A stretch of 64,000 nt of DNA from Franconibacter helveticus LMG 23732 (lineage in GTDB: Bacteria > Pseudomonadota > Gammaproteobacteria > Enterobacterales > Enterobacteriaceae). This document shows, one piece after another, positions 30,372 to 39,385 of the stretch. Within the stretch, counting starts at the first letter, position 1. Each line of letters begins with the position of its first letter. The DNA lies in the NCBI RefSeq assembly GCF_000463115.2, contig NZ_AWFX01000024.1, positions 124,001-188,000 of the forward strand. Direction: 5' to 3'. The notes beneath the pieces were generated by a model that saw only the letters and a list, made by a program, of their open reading frames with translations, was not told the DNA's origin and made no database searches. Made by a program: the position numbers and the translations under genes.

Positions 30372-32105
30372 GTGAAACAACAAACGCAACTTCGTCGTCG
30401 GGTGGCGGATGAGTCCGCTCAGTTGCCCGACGAATTACCGCCATTGCTGAAACGGCTTTATGCCAGCCGTGGCGTTAAGCGCGCTGAGGAGCTGGAGCGC
30501 AGCGTCAAAGGCATGCTGCCCTGGCAGAAACTGGGCGGCATTCAGCAGGCGGTGGAAATGCTGCACAGCGCGTTTCGCGAAGGATTGCGAATTATGATCG
30601 TGGGTGACTTCGACGCCGACGGCGCCACCAGCACCGCGCTTAGCGTGCTGGCCCTGCGCGCCCTCGGCGGCGGCAATGTCGCCTATCTGGTGCCTAACCG
30701 TTTCGACGACGGTTACGGACTGAGCCCGGAAGTGGTGGATCAGGCCCATGCTCGCGGCGCGCAGATGATCATGACGGTGGACAATGGGATCTCCTCGCAC
30801 GCAGGAGTGATCCGCGCTCACGAGCTAGGGATCCCGGTGCTGGTTACCGATCACCACCTGCCAGGTGAAACGCTGCCGGAAGCGGACGCGCTGGTCAACC
30901 CAAACCTGGCTTACTGCGAATTTCCGTCAAAATCGCTGGCGGGCGTTGGGGTCGCGTTCTATCTGATGCTTGCGCTGCGCGCGCATTTGCGTGAGGCGGG
31001 CTGGTTTGAAGAGAAGGGCATTCCCATGCCTAATCTTGCCGAGTATCTCGATCTCGTCGCGCTCGGCACCGTAGCGGACGTCGTGCCGCTGGACGCCAAC
31101 AACCGTATTTTGACCTGGCAAGGCTTAAGCCGTATTCGCGCCGGCAAATGCCGCCCCGGCATTCGCGCGTTGCTGGAGATCGCTAACCGCGATATGCAAC
31201 GGCTCGCGGCAAGCGATCTCGGTTTTGCGCTCGGTCCGCGGCTCAACGCAGCAGGCAGGCTGGATGACATGTCGGTCGGCGTGGCGCTGCTGCTTTGCGA
31301 CAACATCGGCGAAGCGCGCATGCTGGCCAATGAGCTGGACGCGCTGAACCAGACACGTAAAGAGATTGAGCAGGGCATGCAGGCGGAAGCGCTCGCGCTC
31401 TGCCAGCAGCTTGAGCGCAGCGCGGAAACGCTGCCTGCCGGTATCGCTATTTACCATCCCGAGTGGCATCAGGGGGTGGTGGGCATCCTGGCGTCGCGCA
31501 TCAAAGAGCGGTTTCACCGCCCGGTTATCGCTTTCGCGCCAGCGGGCGAGGGGCTGTTGAAAGGCTCGGGCCGCTCCGTGCAGGGGCTGCATATGCGCGA
31601 CGCCCTGGAGCGTCTTGATACCCTTTACCCCGGCATGATGCTGAAATTTGGCGGTCACGCGATGGCGGCGGGGCTGTCGCTGGAAGCGGCGCGTTTTGAT
31701 GAATTCCAGAAACGTTTTTCCGACCTGGTGAACGACTGGCTTGATCCGGCGATGCTACAGGGCGAAATCTGGTCCGACGGGGCGCTGGCGCCGCAAGAGA
31801 TGACGCTGGAAGTGGCGGAAATGCTGCGCGAAGCGGGCCCCTGGGGACAAATGTTCCCCGAACCGCTGTTTGACGGACGTTTTCGCATTCTGCAACAGCG
31901 TCTGGTGGGCGAGCGCCACCTGAAGCTTATGCTGGAGCCGGTCGGCGGCGGTCCTCTGCTTGATGGTATCGCGTTTAACATTGATACCACCCGCTGGCCC
32001 GATCAGGGCGTACGTGAAGTGGAACTGGCTTACAAGCTTGATGTAAACGAGTTTCGCGGCAACCGTAACGTGCAGTTAATCATCGACTATCTCTGGCCAG
32101 TTTAA
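30372..32105 (+). CDS. recJ: Single-stranded-DNA-specific exonuclease RecJ
   Basis: 5'-3' exonuclease of the RecF recombination and mismatch-repair pathways. The 577 residues match E. coli, starting at GTG 30372. DHH-family metal motifs are intact: VVGDFDADGATST-like segment near 80, TVDNGISSHAG near 136, TDHHLPGE near 160, and the DHHA1 motif KFGGHAMAAG near 425. Three bases separate it from dsbC. Confidence 0.97.
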   Translation: MKQQTQLRRRVADESAQLPDELPPLLKRLYASRGVKRAEELERSVKGMLPWQKLGGIQQAVEMLHSAFREGLRIMIVGDFDADGATSTALSVLALRALGGGNVAYLVPNRFDDGYGLSPEVVDQAHARGAQMIMTVDNGISSHAGVIRAHELGIPVLVTDHHLPGETLPEADALVNPNLAYCEFPSKSLAGVGVAFYLMLALRAHLREAGWFEEKGIPMPNLAEYLDLVALGTVADVVPLDANNRILTWQGLSRIRAGKCRPGIRALLEIANRDMQRLAASDLGFALGPRLNAAGRLDDMSVGVALLLCDNIGEARMLANELDALNQTRKEIEQGMQAEALALCQQLERSAETLPAGIAIYHPEWHQGVVGILASRIKERFHRPVIAFAPAGEGLLKGSGRSVQGLHMRDALERLDTLYPGMMLKFGGHAMAAGLSLEAARFDEFQKRFSDLVNDWLDPAMLQGEIWSDGALAPQEMTLEVAEMLREAGPWGQMFPEPLFDGRFRILQQRLVGERHLKLMLEPVGGGPLLDGIAFNIDTTRWPDQGVREVELAYKLDVNEFRGNRNVQLIIDYLWPV

Positions 32106-32202
32106 CGCCAGGATTCGCTATAAAAGGCGGCGTAAATCCGGTAGACTTTCCGTTTTACGACCGCATTTTGACATTCGTCATCACTAAAAGATCTTACAGA
32201 CC

Positions 32203-33301
32203 ATGTTTGAAATTAACCCGGTAAAAAACCGCATTCAGGACCTCACGGAGCGCAGCGACGTTCTTAGGGGGTATCTTTGACTACGATGCCAAGAAAGAAC
32301 GACTGGAAGAAGTAAACGCCGAGCTTGAACAGCCGGATGTCTGGAACGAACCGGAACGCGCTCAGGCGCTCGGTAAAGAGCGTTCCTCTCTGGAAGCTAT
32401 CGTAGAAACGCTGGATCAGATGGCGCAGGGGCTGGACGACGTGTCCGGTCTGCTTGAACTTGCTGTGGAAGCCGACGACGAAGAGACCTTCAACGAGGCC
32501 GTCGTCGAGCTGGATCAGCTGGAAGCGAAGCTTGCGCAGCTTGAGTTTCGCCGCATGTTCTCTGGCGAATATGACAGCGCCGACTGCTATCTCGATATTC
32601 AGGCAGGCTCCGGCGGCACCGAAGCGCAGGACTGGGCCAGCATGTTGCTGCGCATGTACCTGCGTTGGGCGGAAGCGCGCGGCTTCAAAACGGAAGTTAT
32701 CGAAGAGTCTGAAGGCGAAGTGGCTGGCCTGAAATCCGCCACCATTAAAATTTCCGGCGATTACGCCTACGGCTGGCTGCGTACTGAAACCGGCGTACAC
32801 CGCCTGGTGCGTAAGAGCCCGTTTGACTCCGGCGGCCGTCGTCACACCTCGTTTAGCTCCGCGTTCGTTTATCCGGAAGTGGACGACGACATCGATATCG
32901 AAATCAACCCGGCGGATCTGCGTATCGACGTCTATCGCGCTTCGGGCGCGGGCGGTCAGCACGTTAACCGTACCGAATCGGCGGTGCGTATTACCCATAT
33001 CCCGACCGGTATAGTTACACAGTGCCAGAATGACCGTTCGCAGCATAAGAACAAAGACCAGGCCATGAAGCAGATGAAAGCGAAGCTGTACGAGCTGGAA
33101 ATGCAGAAGAAAAATGCTGAAAAGCAGGCCATGGAAGATACCAAATCCGATATCGGCTGGGGCAGCCAGATTCGCTCATACGTGCTGGACGATTCCCGCA
33201 TCAAAGATCTGCGCACCGGGGTGGAAACCCGCAATACCCAGGCGGTGCTGGATGGCGATCTGGATAAATTCATCGAAGCAAGTTTGAAAGCAGGGTTATG
33301 A
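32203..33301 (+). CDS. prfB: Peptide chain release factor 2, with programmed +1 frameshift
   Basis: Recognises UGA and UAA stops and triggers peptide release. Translation starts at ATG 32203 and meets an in-frame TGA at 32278-32280 after 25 codons. The classic shift site AGGGGG-TAT-CTT-TGAC is intact, so ribosomes slip +1 at CTT and resume with GAC at 32279, giving a 365-residue RF2. This is autoregulation: low RF2 slows termination and favours the shift. The SPF anticodon-like tripeptide and GGQ (residues 250-252) are present. Residue 246 is Ala, unlike the Thr of E. coli K-12. lysS follows 9 bp downstream. Confidence 0.98.
32272..32281 (+). other. prfB programmed +1 frameshift site
   Basis: The slippery TAT-CTT-TGA-C lies directly after the Shine-Dalgarno-like AGGGGG at 32266-32271. 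The TGA at 32278 would otherwise end translation after 25 codons. A standard open-reading-frame search would misplace the start to 32420 or later. Confidence 0.95.
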
Positions 33302-33310
33302 GGAACCAAC

Positions 33311-34828
33311 ATGTCTGAACAACAACCACAGGGCGCAGAAGCGGCAGTCGATCTTAATAATGAGCTGAAAACGCGCCGTGAGAAGCTGGCTGCGCTTCGT
33401 GAGCAGGGCGTCGCTTTCCCGAACGACTTCCGCCGCGACCAGACCTCAGACCATCTGCACGCTGAGTTCGATGAAAAAACCAATGAAGATCTGGAAGCGC
33501 TGAACGTAGAAGTGAGCGTGGCGGGGCGTATGATGACGCGCCGCATCATGGGTAAAGCTTCCTTCGTTACCCTCCAGGATGTGGGCGGCCGTATCCAGCT
33601 TTATGTCGCACGCGACGACCTGCCGGAAGGCGTCTACAACGAGCAGTTTAAAAAGTGGGACCTTGGCGATATCCTGGGCGCGCGCGGCAAACTGTTCAAA
33701 ACCAAAACCGGCGAGCTGTCTATCCACTGCACCGAGCTGCGTCTGCTGACCAAAGCGCTGCGCCCGCTGCCGGATAAATTCCACGGCTTGCAGGATCAGG
33801 AAGCGCGTTACCGCCAGCGTTATCTTGACCTGATCGCCAACGAAGAATCCCGCAATACCTTCAAAGCGCGCTCGCAAATTCTGGCTGGCATTCGTCAGTT
33901 CATGGTTGGCCGCGGCTTTATGGAAGTGGAAACGCCAATGATGCAGGTGATCCCGGGCGGCGCCTCCGCGCGTCCGTTTATCACTCATCACAACGCGTTG
34001 GATCTCGACATGTACCTGCGCATCGCGCCGGAGCTTTACCTGAAGCGTCTGGTGGTGGGCGGTTTTGAGCGCGTGTTCGAAATCAACCGTAACTTCCGCA
34101 ACGAAGGGATTTCCGTTCGTCATAACCCTGAGTTCACCATGATGGAACTCTATATGGCGTATGCGGACTACAAAGATCTGATCGAGCTGACCGAGTCTCT
34201 GTTCCGCCAGCTGGCGCAGGATGTGCTGGGCACCACCGAAGTGCCGTACGGCGACGAAGTGTTCGACTTTGGCAAGCCGTTCGAGAAGCTGACCATGCGC
34301 GAAGCCATCAAGAAATATCGCCCGGAAACCGAAATGGCGGATCTGGATGATTTCGGGAAGGCGAAAGGCATTGCCGAGTCCATTGGCATCAAAGTCGAGA
34401 AAAGCTGGGGCCTTGGCCGCGTTGTGACCGAAATCTTCGAAGAAGTCGCCGAAGCGCATCTGATTCAGCCGACCTTCATCACTGAATACCCGGCCGAAGT
34501 TTCTCCGCTGGCGCGCCGCAACGACGTGAACCCGGAAATTACCGACCGCTTCGAGTTCTTTATCGGCGGACGCGAAATCGGCAACGGCTTTAGCGAGTTG
34601 AACGATGCGGAAGACCAGGCTCAGCGCTTCCAGGATCAGGTTGCCGCAAAAGATGCTGGCGACGACGAAGCGATGTTCTATGACGAAGATTACGTAACCG
34701 CGCTGGAGCACGGGCTGCCGCCCACTGCCGGTCTTGGTATCGGTATTGACCGTATGGTCATGCTCTTTACCAACAGCCACACCATTCGCGACGTGATCCT
34801 CTTCCCGGCGATGCGTCCGGTGAAATAA
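33311..34828 (+). CDS. lysS: Lysyl-tRNA synthetase
   Basis: Class II synthetase charging tRNA-Lys. The 505 residues equal E. coli LysS. An N-terminal OB-fold anticodon domain (about 60-150) precedes the catalytic domain. Motif 2 is [17 protein letters not shown] near 257 and motif 3 is [14 protein letters not shown] near 476. AGGAACCAAC precedes the ATG, and the gene is co-transcribed with prfB. The motif pattern fits LysS or LysU equally; prfB context points to LysS. Confidence 0.97.
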   Translation: MSEQQPQGAEAAVDLNNELKTRREKLAALREQGVAFPNDFRRDQTSDHLHAEFDEKTNEDLEALNVEVSVAGRMMTRRIMGKASFVTLQDVGGRIQLYVARDDLPEGVYNEQFKKWDLGDILGARGKLFKTKTGELSIHCTELRLLTKALRPLPDKFHGLQDQEARYRQRYLDLIANEESRNTFKARSQILAGIRQFMVGRGFMEVETPMMQVIPGGASARPFITHHNALDLDMYLRIAPELYLKRLVVGGFERVFEINRNFRNEGISVRHNPEFTMMELYMAYADYKDLIELTESLFRQLAQDVLGTTEVPYGDEVFDFGKPFEKLTMREAIKKYRPETEMADLDDFGKAKGIAESIGIKVEKSWGLGRVVTEIFEEVAEAHLIQPTFITEYPAEVSPLARRNDVNPEITDRFEFFIGGREIGNGFSELNDAEDQAQRFQDQVAAKDAGDDEAMFYDEDYVTALEHGLPPTAGLGIGIDRMVMLFTNSHTIRDVILFPAMRPVK

Positions 34829-34848
34829 CCCGTCACGCTTGCCATCAA

Positions 34849-34888
34849 GCCGCGCGTTCCGCAAAGAGCGCGCGGCTTTTTCTTTTTT
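34849..34888 (+). terminator. Rho-independent terminator after lysS
   Basis: GCCGCGCG pairs with CGCGCGGC across a 12-base loop, followed by TTTTTCTTTTTT. Confidence 0.85.
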
Positions 34889-34973
34889 ACAGCCTTAGCG
34901 GGTTTGGGCGAACGAAACGGAACTGCTAAGATAAGCGCCGTCAATTGATTAACGTCTGTAACGAGGAGCTGTT

Positions 34974-35729
34974 TTGAGCACGGATTGGTCGTCCGCCTTA
35001 CTGAAGAAAAAAGGCTGTTGCCTGATTTTTTGTCTTTTTCTTGCCGCCTGTTCCAGCAATAAAGCAGGGGTGTCGAACGCGACGAAAGGCAGCTACAGCG
35101 GCTCGACCTACACGGTTAAGCGCGGCGACACGCTCTACCGCATCTCAAGAATGACCGGCAGCAGCGTTGGCGAACTGGCGCGGCTTAACAACATTTCTCC
35201 TCCTTATACGATAGAAGTCGGACAGCGGCTGCGCGTGAAATCCTCTGCAAGCTCAGGCGCTTCGCGTACGGCTTCCCGCACGACGACAGCTTCCCGCAAG
35301 CCTGCCGCTTTGCCGAAAGTGGATGCGCCGCCAGTAGGGCAGCGCTGCTGGCGCTGGCCGACAAGCGGTAAAGTGATAATGGGTTATTCAACGTCGGACG
35401 GCGGCAACAAAGGGATAGATATCGCAGGCCAGCGGGGACAGCCGATTTACGCATCGGCGGCGGGTAAAGTGGTCTACGTCGGCAACCAGCTGCGCGGCTA
35501 CGGCAATCTCATCATGATCAAGCACACTGACGATTACATCACCGCTTACGCGCACAATGACACGACGCTTGTGAATAACGGCCAGTCGGTTAAGGCGGGG
35601 CAAAAAATCGCCACCATGGGCAGCAGCGGAGCGGACTCCGTGCGGCTGCATTTCCAGATCCGCTATCGCGCCACGGCGCTGGATCCGCAGCGTTATTTGC
35701 CGCCCCAGGGGAAATCGCCTTCCTGCTAA
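34974..35729 (+). CDS. actS: LysM/M23 lipoprotein, amidase activator (ActS/YgeR)
   Basis: Outer-membrane lipoprotein that activates periplasmic amidases in E. coli, an EnvC/NlpD paralogue. The start is TTG at 34974 with ACGAGGAGC upstream. The lipobox LAAC puts the lipidated Cys at about residue 27. A LysM domain (about 46-90, YTVKRGDTLYRIS) and a degenerate LytM/M23 domain (about 130-245, GNKGIDIAGQRGQPIYA, GYGNLIMIKH, LHFQIRY) follow. The usual metal-binding HxxxD is GIDI here, as expected for a non-catalytic LytM factor. glyU follows. Confidence 0.92.
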   Translation: MSTDWSSALLKKKGCCLIFCLFLAACSSNKAGVSNATKGSYSGSTYTVKRGDTLYRISRMTGSSVGELARLNNISPPYTIEVGQRLRVKSSASSGASRTASRTTTASRKPAALPKVDAPPVGQRCWRWPTSGKVIMGYSTSDGGNKGIDIAGQRGQPIYASAAGKVVYVGNQLRGYGNLIMIKHTDDYITAYAHNDTTLVNNGQSVKAGQKIATMGSSGADSVRLHFQIRYRATALDPQRYLPPQGKSPSC

Positions 35730-35777
35730 TGAAAATGGCAACTGCTTATTATTCCGTCAGTTAGTAAAAGGCGGGGG

Positions 35778-35805
35778 TTGCCATCGCAAGGTGAAGGGCT
35801 ATAAT
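35778..35805 (+). promoter_or_regulatory. Promoter of glyU
   Basis: TTGCCA at 35778 and a consensus TATAAT at 35800 are 16 bp apart, 18 bp before the mature tRNA 5' end. Confidence 0.8.
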
Positions 35806-35822
35806 GCCATACGCACCTCAAA

Positions 35823-35896
35823 GCGGGCGTAGTTCAATGGTAGAACGAGAGCTTCCCAAGCTCTATACGAGGGTTCGATTCCCTTCGCCCGCTCCA
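35823..35896 (+). tRNA. glyU: tRNA-Gly (anticodon CCC)
   Basis: The 74 nt sequence folds as a tRNA: acceptor stem GCGGGCG with CGCCCGC, D arm, anticodon stem-loop GAGCT-TCCCAAG-CTC with CCC, T arm with GGTTCGATTCC, and encoded CCA. It matches E. coli glyU in sequence and in following ygeR. glyU is the insertion point of the ETT2 island in E. coli. Here it borders a small accessory block, but I find no repeated tRNA 3' end downstream. Confidence 0.98.
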
Positions 35897-36179
35897 GCAT
35901 CGCTTGCCTTCAAAACTCAATCCCTGTGTCAGCTTCTCGTTCAATGCGCCATTGAATATTTCTGTTCCTGCCGCGCTGTTATTTATCAGTAACCGTCGTT
36001 ATCCACTGCATCGTCGGTGATAAAAAGCATGGCCTCGCTAACAAGCAAGCATCGTTCAGTTTTCTCTCCACCATCCCTTGCTGAATAAATATATTCATAG
36101 AATGCATAATAATACATTGTTAACATGCATGTTGATTTTATGAGATTTGGTATTTACGCATGAATGAAGAGAGGTAGCT
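35897..36179 (+). other. Gene-free 283 bp downstream of glyU
   Basis: No coding potential or tRNA-derived direct repeat is seen. The last 80 bp are AT-rich and probably hold the promoter of the LysE-type gene. Confidence 0.4.
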
Positions 36180-36824
36180 GTGCTTGATATTACTCATTTT
36201 GGGCTTTTCGCTCTTTCTGTTTTGCTTTTATCCATTACTCCAGGGCCTGATATTGCCTATGTCGTAGGGCAAAGCGTTGCGAATGGAAGGCGCGCCGGGG
36301 TGATTTCTGCAACTGGCGTAGCGTTAGGAAGCTGCACCCATGCCGTCGCGAGCGCGGTGGGGTTAACGGCGCTGATCACGGCTTCTCCATGGATGTTCAC
36401 ACTGATTAAGTATGCCGGAGCCGCTTACCTGGTTTGCCTGGGCGTCAAAATGATTGTCGGTACCGTTAGCGAAAAAGGATCCGGTAGCGATGCGCTACCA
36501 CTGGCCAGGCGCAGGCTCGATTCCGGTAATCTGCTTGCAAAAGGCTTTATCACCACCCTCACTAATCCAAAAGTCTTGCTGTTTTTTATCTCTTTTTTTC
36601 CGCAGTTTGTTACGCCTGAAGGCCATCATCATGCCGTTTCGTTCCTTGTACTGGGGCTGGTTTATGCCATGATTGCGTACTTAACGGACATGACTTTTGC
36701 CTTTCTGGCCGGAAGCGCGGCGAGCGCCGTTTCGCAGAATAGATCTCTGCAAAAGCTGCTGGATCGCATTGTCGGCGCGACATTTATTGCATTGGGCATC
36801 AGGCTGGCGTTCACACGTCGCTAA
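36180..36824 (+). CDS. LysE/RhtB-family exporter
   Basis: Predicted inner-membrane exporter of amino acids or related metabolites. The 214 residues begin at GTG 36180 with AGAGAGGTAG upstream. It carries the RhtB signature SITPGPDIAYVVGQSVANGRRAG near residues 20-42 and about six hydrophobic helices. Substrate cannot be told. It lies alone between glyU and a convergent AraC regulator, and is not part of the E. coli K-12 core at this place. Confidence 0.85.
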   Translation: MLDITHFGLFALSVLLLSITPGPDIAYVVGQSVANGRRAGVISATGVALGSCTHAVASAVGLTALITASPWMFTLIKYAGAAYLVCLGVKMIVGTVSEKGSGSDALPLARRRLDSGNLLAKGFITTLTNPKVLLFFISFFPQFVTPEGHHHAVSFLVLGLVYAMIAYLTDMTFAFLAGSAASAVSQNRSLQKLLDRIVGATFIALGIRLAFTRR

Positions 36825-36948
36825 AAAATATGAGTGAAAAGCGGCGCGTAATAAACGGTTGCTCTAACTTTTTAAGGGAGATGGCGCAGGGGCCTGAAGC
36901 CTTGCGCCGTTTGTTGTCTGCCCGCCACAACCGGCGCTCGCTTTGCAA

Positions 36949-37926
36949 CTACACGGCTCTTTGACCGGAAAGCGCGTCCAGCCCCACCGGCTCCCGTACC
37001 GCCCCCGGCGATTTACCGGTAATGCGCTTAAATGCCCGGCTAAAGGCGGCGAGCGAACTGTAACCAAGCTCAAACGCGACAGATTCCAGCGGCTGGCGCG
37101 CCTCGCTAATGTACTGCACCGCAAGGCGCATGCGCAGCTCGGTCAGGTAACGCGCCGGCGAACTGCCAGTGGCGGCAAGAAAGCGCTCGGCGAAAACCGA
37201 GCGGGAGGTGCCCGCCTCGCGCGCCAGCTTCTCCACCGTCCAGTTTTCGCCAGGCTTGCGGTGCATGGCATAGATGGCGCGGCTCAGCTTCGGGTCGCGC
37301 AAAACCTCCACCCAGCCAGTGGCTTTGCCGCAGCCGCACTCTACCCAGGCGCGAACGATCAGCGCCGCCACCACGTCAGCAAGCCTGGCCAGGATCGTGG
37401 CGTAACCGGCCTGTCGCGTCAGCGACTCGCGCTCCATCGCGGCGAGCAGCGGCTGGATCTCCGGCCAGCTCTTCTGTAAGCGGCTTATCAGCATCACTTC
37501 CGGCATGGCGTTGACCAGGGGTTGCATGCCACCCAACTCAAAATCCATACAAGCGCTGAATACAACGGCAGGCGGTTGGGGAAGATCGTTCTCGTCTGCC
37601 TTGCTAATTTCGCACACCGTTTTGCACAACGGTTCGGTTGCAAGTTGCGCCACTTCCACCACGCTGGCTTCGGGTTCAGAAAGCAGCGTGTGAGCGTCGC
37701 CGTTGGGCATCAGCAGCGCGTCGCCGCTCTCCAGCTCATAGATCTTGCCGCTGACGGTGCGCAGCAGCAGCGGCCCGCGGCTGACAAAATGAAACTGCGC
37801 GCGACCCGGCGCGTAGTTAAAGTGCACGCCGAACGGGCGGCAGGCTTCAATTCGCCGGTAGTTAACGCCGGAAAGACGCATACCGCGCAAGAGTTCGCTG
37901 GTGAGATCGGGGGCGTGGGTGGTCAT
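36949..37926 (-). CDS. AraC-family transcriptional regulator
   Basis: The 325-residue protein has an N-terminal cupin ligand domain (about 20-200, with FHFVSRGPLLLRT and GDALLMPNGDAH). Its C-terminal double helix-turn-helix (about 215-315) contains the AraC signature ALGYSSLAAFSRAFKRITG-like segment. It is divergent from an MFS exporter across 110 bp, so regulation of that exporter is likely. The ligand is unknown. Confidence 0.87.
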   Translation of the reverse strand: MTTHAPDLTSELLRGMRLSGVNYRRIEACRPFGVHFNYAPGRAQFHFVSRGPLLLRTVSGKIYELESGDALLMPNGDAHTLLSEPEASVVEVAQLATEPLCKTVCEISKADENDLPQPPAVVFSACMDFELGGMQPLVNAMPEVMLISRLQKSWPEIQPLLAAMERESLTRQAGYATILARLADVVAALIVRAWVECGCGKATGWVEVLRDPKLSRAIYAMHRKPGENWTVEKLAREAGTSRSVFAERFLAATGSSPARYLTELRMRLAVQYISEARQPLESVAFELGYSSLAAFSRAFKRITGKSPGAVREPVGLDALSGQRAV

Positions 37927-38036
37927 GCGGCAACTCCGGACGAATTATCAATAGATGAGGATTATATGTCATAGATCGTCCTGGCAGAACTGCCTATCCT
38001 TGCCGCCTGTGTAAATATATTGCTGGAGATAAGTTA

Positions 38037-39236
38037 ATGAATTCCTGCACCGCCGCTGCCGCGACGTCGGCACCTGCAAAAGCCGCCTGGCCTGCCGTAT
38101 GGTCGCTCGGGCTTGGCGTATTTGGGCTGATTACTGCGGAGTTCCTGCCGGCAAGCCTGTTAACCCCGATGGCAAGCAGCCTTGGCATTAGCGAAGGCAC
38201 TGCGGGCCAGGCCGTTACCGCCACGGCGCTGGTGGCGCTTTTCAGCGGTTTGCTGATAACCGCTGCCACTCGCAACATTGACCGCCGCTGGGTCCTGATT
38301 TTCTTCTCCTTTTTACAGGCCGTCTCCAGCGTAATGGTGGCCTGGGCGCCCTCGTTTGATTTACTGCTGGTCGGGCGTCTGCTGCTTGGCGTGGCGTTGG
38401 GCGGCTTCTGGGCGATGTCTACTGCAACGGCGATGCGTCTGGTTCCCGCCGCGCAGGTGCCGAAAGCGCTGGCGATAATCTTTTCCAGCGTGTCGATGGC
38501 GACGGTAGTTGCCGCGCCGCTCGGCAGCTTCCTTGGCAACCTGATTGGCTGGCGAGCGGTCTTCGCGCTGACGGCGCTGCCGGGCGTACTGGCGCTGCTG
38601 TGGCAGCTCTGGGTACTGCCGGCCATGAAGCCGGAGAACGTCAGCAGCCTGCATACGCTGATAAAAGTGCTTAAGCGCCCCGGCGTAGTGGCGGGTCTGC
38701 TGTCGACCATTCTGATTTTCAGCGGCCATTTTGCCTTCTTCACCTACCTGCGTCCGTTTCTTGAGAAAGTCGCCGGAGCGGGCGTTGACGCTATTTCGCT
38801 GATCCTGCTCGCTTTCGGCGTGGTGAATTTTATCGGCACTTCTCTTGCCGGGCACTTTATCTCCCGCAGCCTTCGCCATACGCTGGCGCTGGCGCCGGGT
38901 CTGATGGGCGTGCTGGCGTTACTGTTAACGCTCTTCGGCCATCTAACGCTGCTGGACGGCGTGCTGGTGGCGCTGTGGGGTCTGGCGTTCGGCATGGTGC
39001 CGGTGGGCTGGTCCACCTGGCTTGCCAGTACGGTGCCGGACGAAGCCGAAAGCGCAGGCGGCCTGCTGGTGGCGTCCATCCAGCTGGCTATCAGCGCAGG
39101 GGCGGCAGGCGGCGGCATTATCTTTGATATGAACGGCGCGACCGGCGTCTTTACCGGTAGCGCATTACTGCTGCTTGCCGCGATGGCGACGGTGCTGCTG
39201 GCGGTCAGGGTCAAACCGCTGGCGACAACAGAATAA
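38037..39236 (+). CDS. MFS exporter, NepI-like (DHA1 family)
   Basis: Twelve-helix major facilitator of 399 residues. The N-terminal half has ITAEFLPASLLTPMASSLGISEGTAGQ and the motif LLLVGRLLLGVALGGFWAMS. These resemble E. coli NepI, a purine ribonucleoside efflux pump, and other drug or sugar efflux DHA1 members. GGAGATAAG precedes the ATG. Divergent partner of the AraC regulator, with a terminator after the stop. Substrate is an inference only. Confidence 0.85.
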   Translation: MNSCTAAAATSAPAKAAWPAVWSLGLGVFGLITAEFLPASLLTPMASSLGISEGTAGQAVTATALVALFSGLLITAATRNIDRRWVLIFFSFLQAVSSVMVAWAPSFDLLLVGRLLLGVALGGFWAMSTATAMRLVPAAQVPKALAIIFSSVSMATVVAAPLGSFLGNLIGWRAVFALTALPGVLALLWQLWVLPAMKPENVSSLHTLIKVLKRPGVVAGLLSTILIFSGHFAFFTYLRPFLEKVAGAGVDAISLILLAFGVVNFIGTSLAGHFISRSLRHTLALAPGLMGVLALLLTLFGHLTLLDGVLVALWGLAFGMVPVGWSTWLASTVPDEAESAGGLLVASIQLAISAGAAGGGIIFDMNGATGVFTGSALLLLAAMATVLLAVRVKPLATTE

Positions 39237-39238
39237 GA

Positions 39239-39266
39239 AAAGGGCGCATCAGGCGCCCTTTCTTTT
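39239..39266 (+). terminator. Rho-independent terminator after the MFS gene
   Basis: AGGGCGC pairs with GCGCCCT around ATCAG, followed by TTCTTTT. Confidence 0.8.
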
Positions 39267-39385
39267 ATCTGTCTGACAACCCTCTACAAATAAGCCGTGA
39301 TTGTATTCACTCTTTTTATACAAGCTTGATAACACTTCTTAACAATCGACTACTATAGGCCGGTTCTGTCAGGGGAGTGTGAAAC

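Noticed and set aside
32420..33301. RF2 starting at 32420
   Set aside because: This misses the programmed frameshift; the true start is 32203.
35804..35992. 62-codon open frame over glyU
   Set aside because: It is the well-known artefact frame through a tRNA gene.
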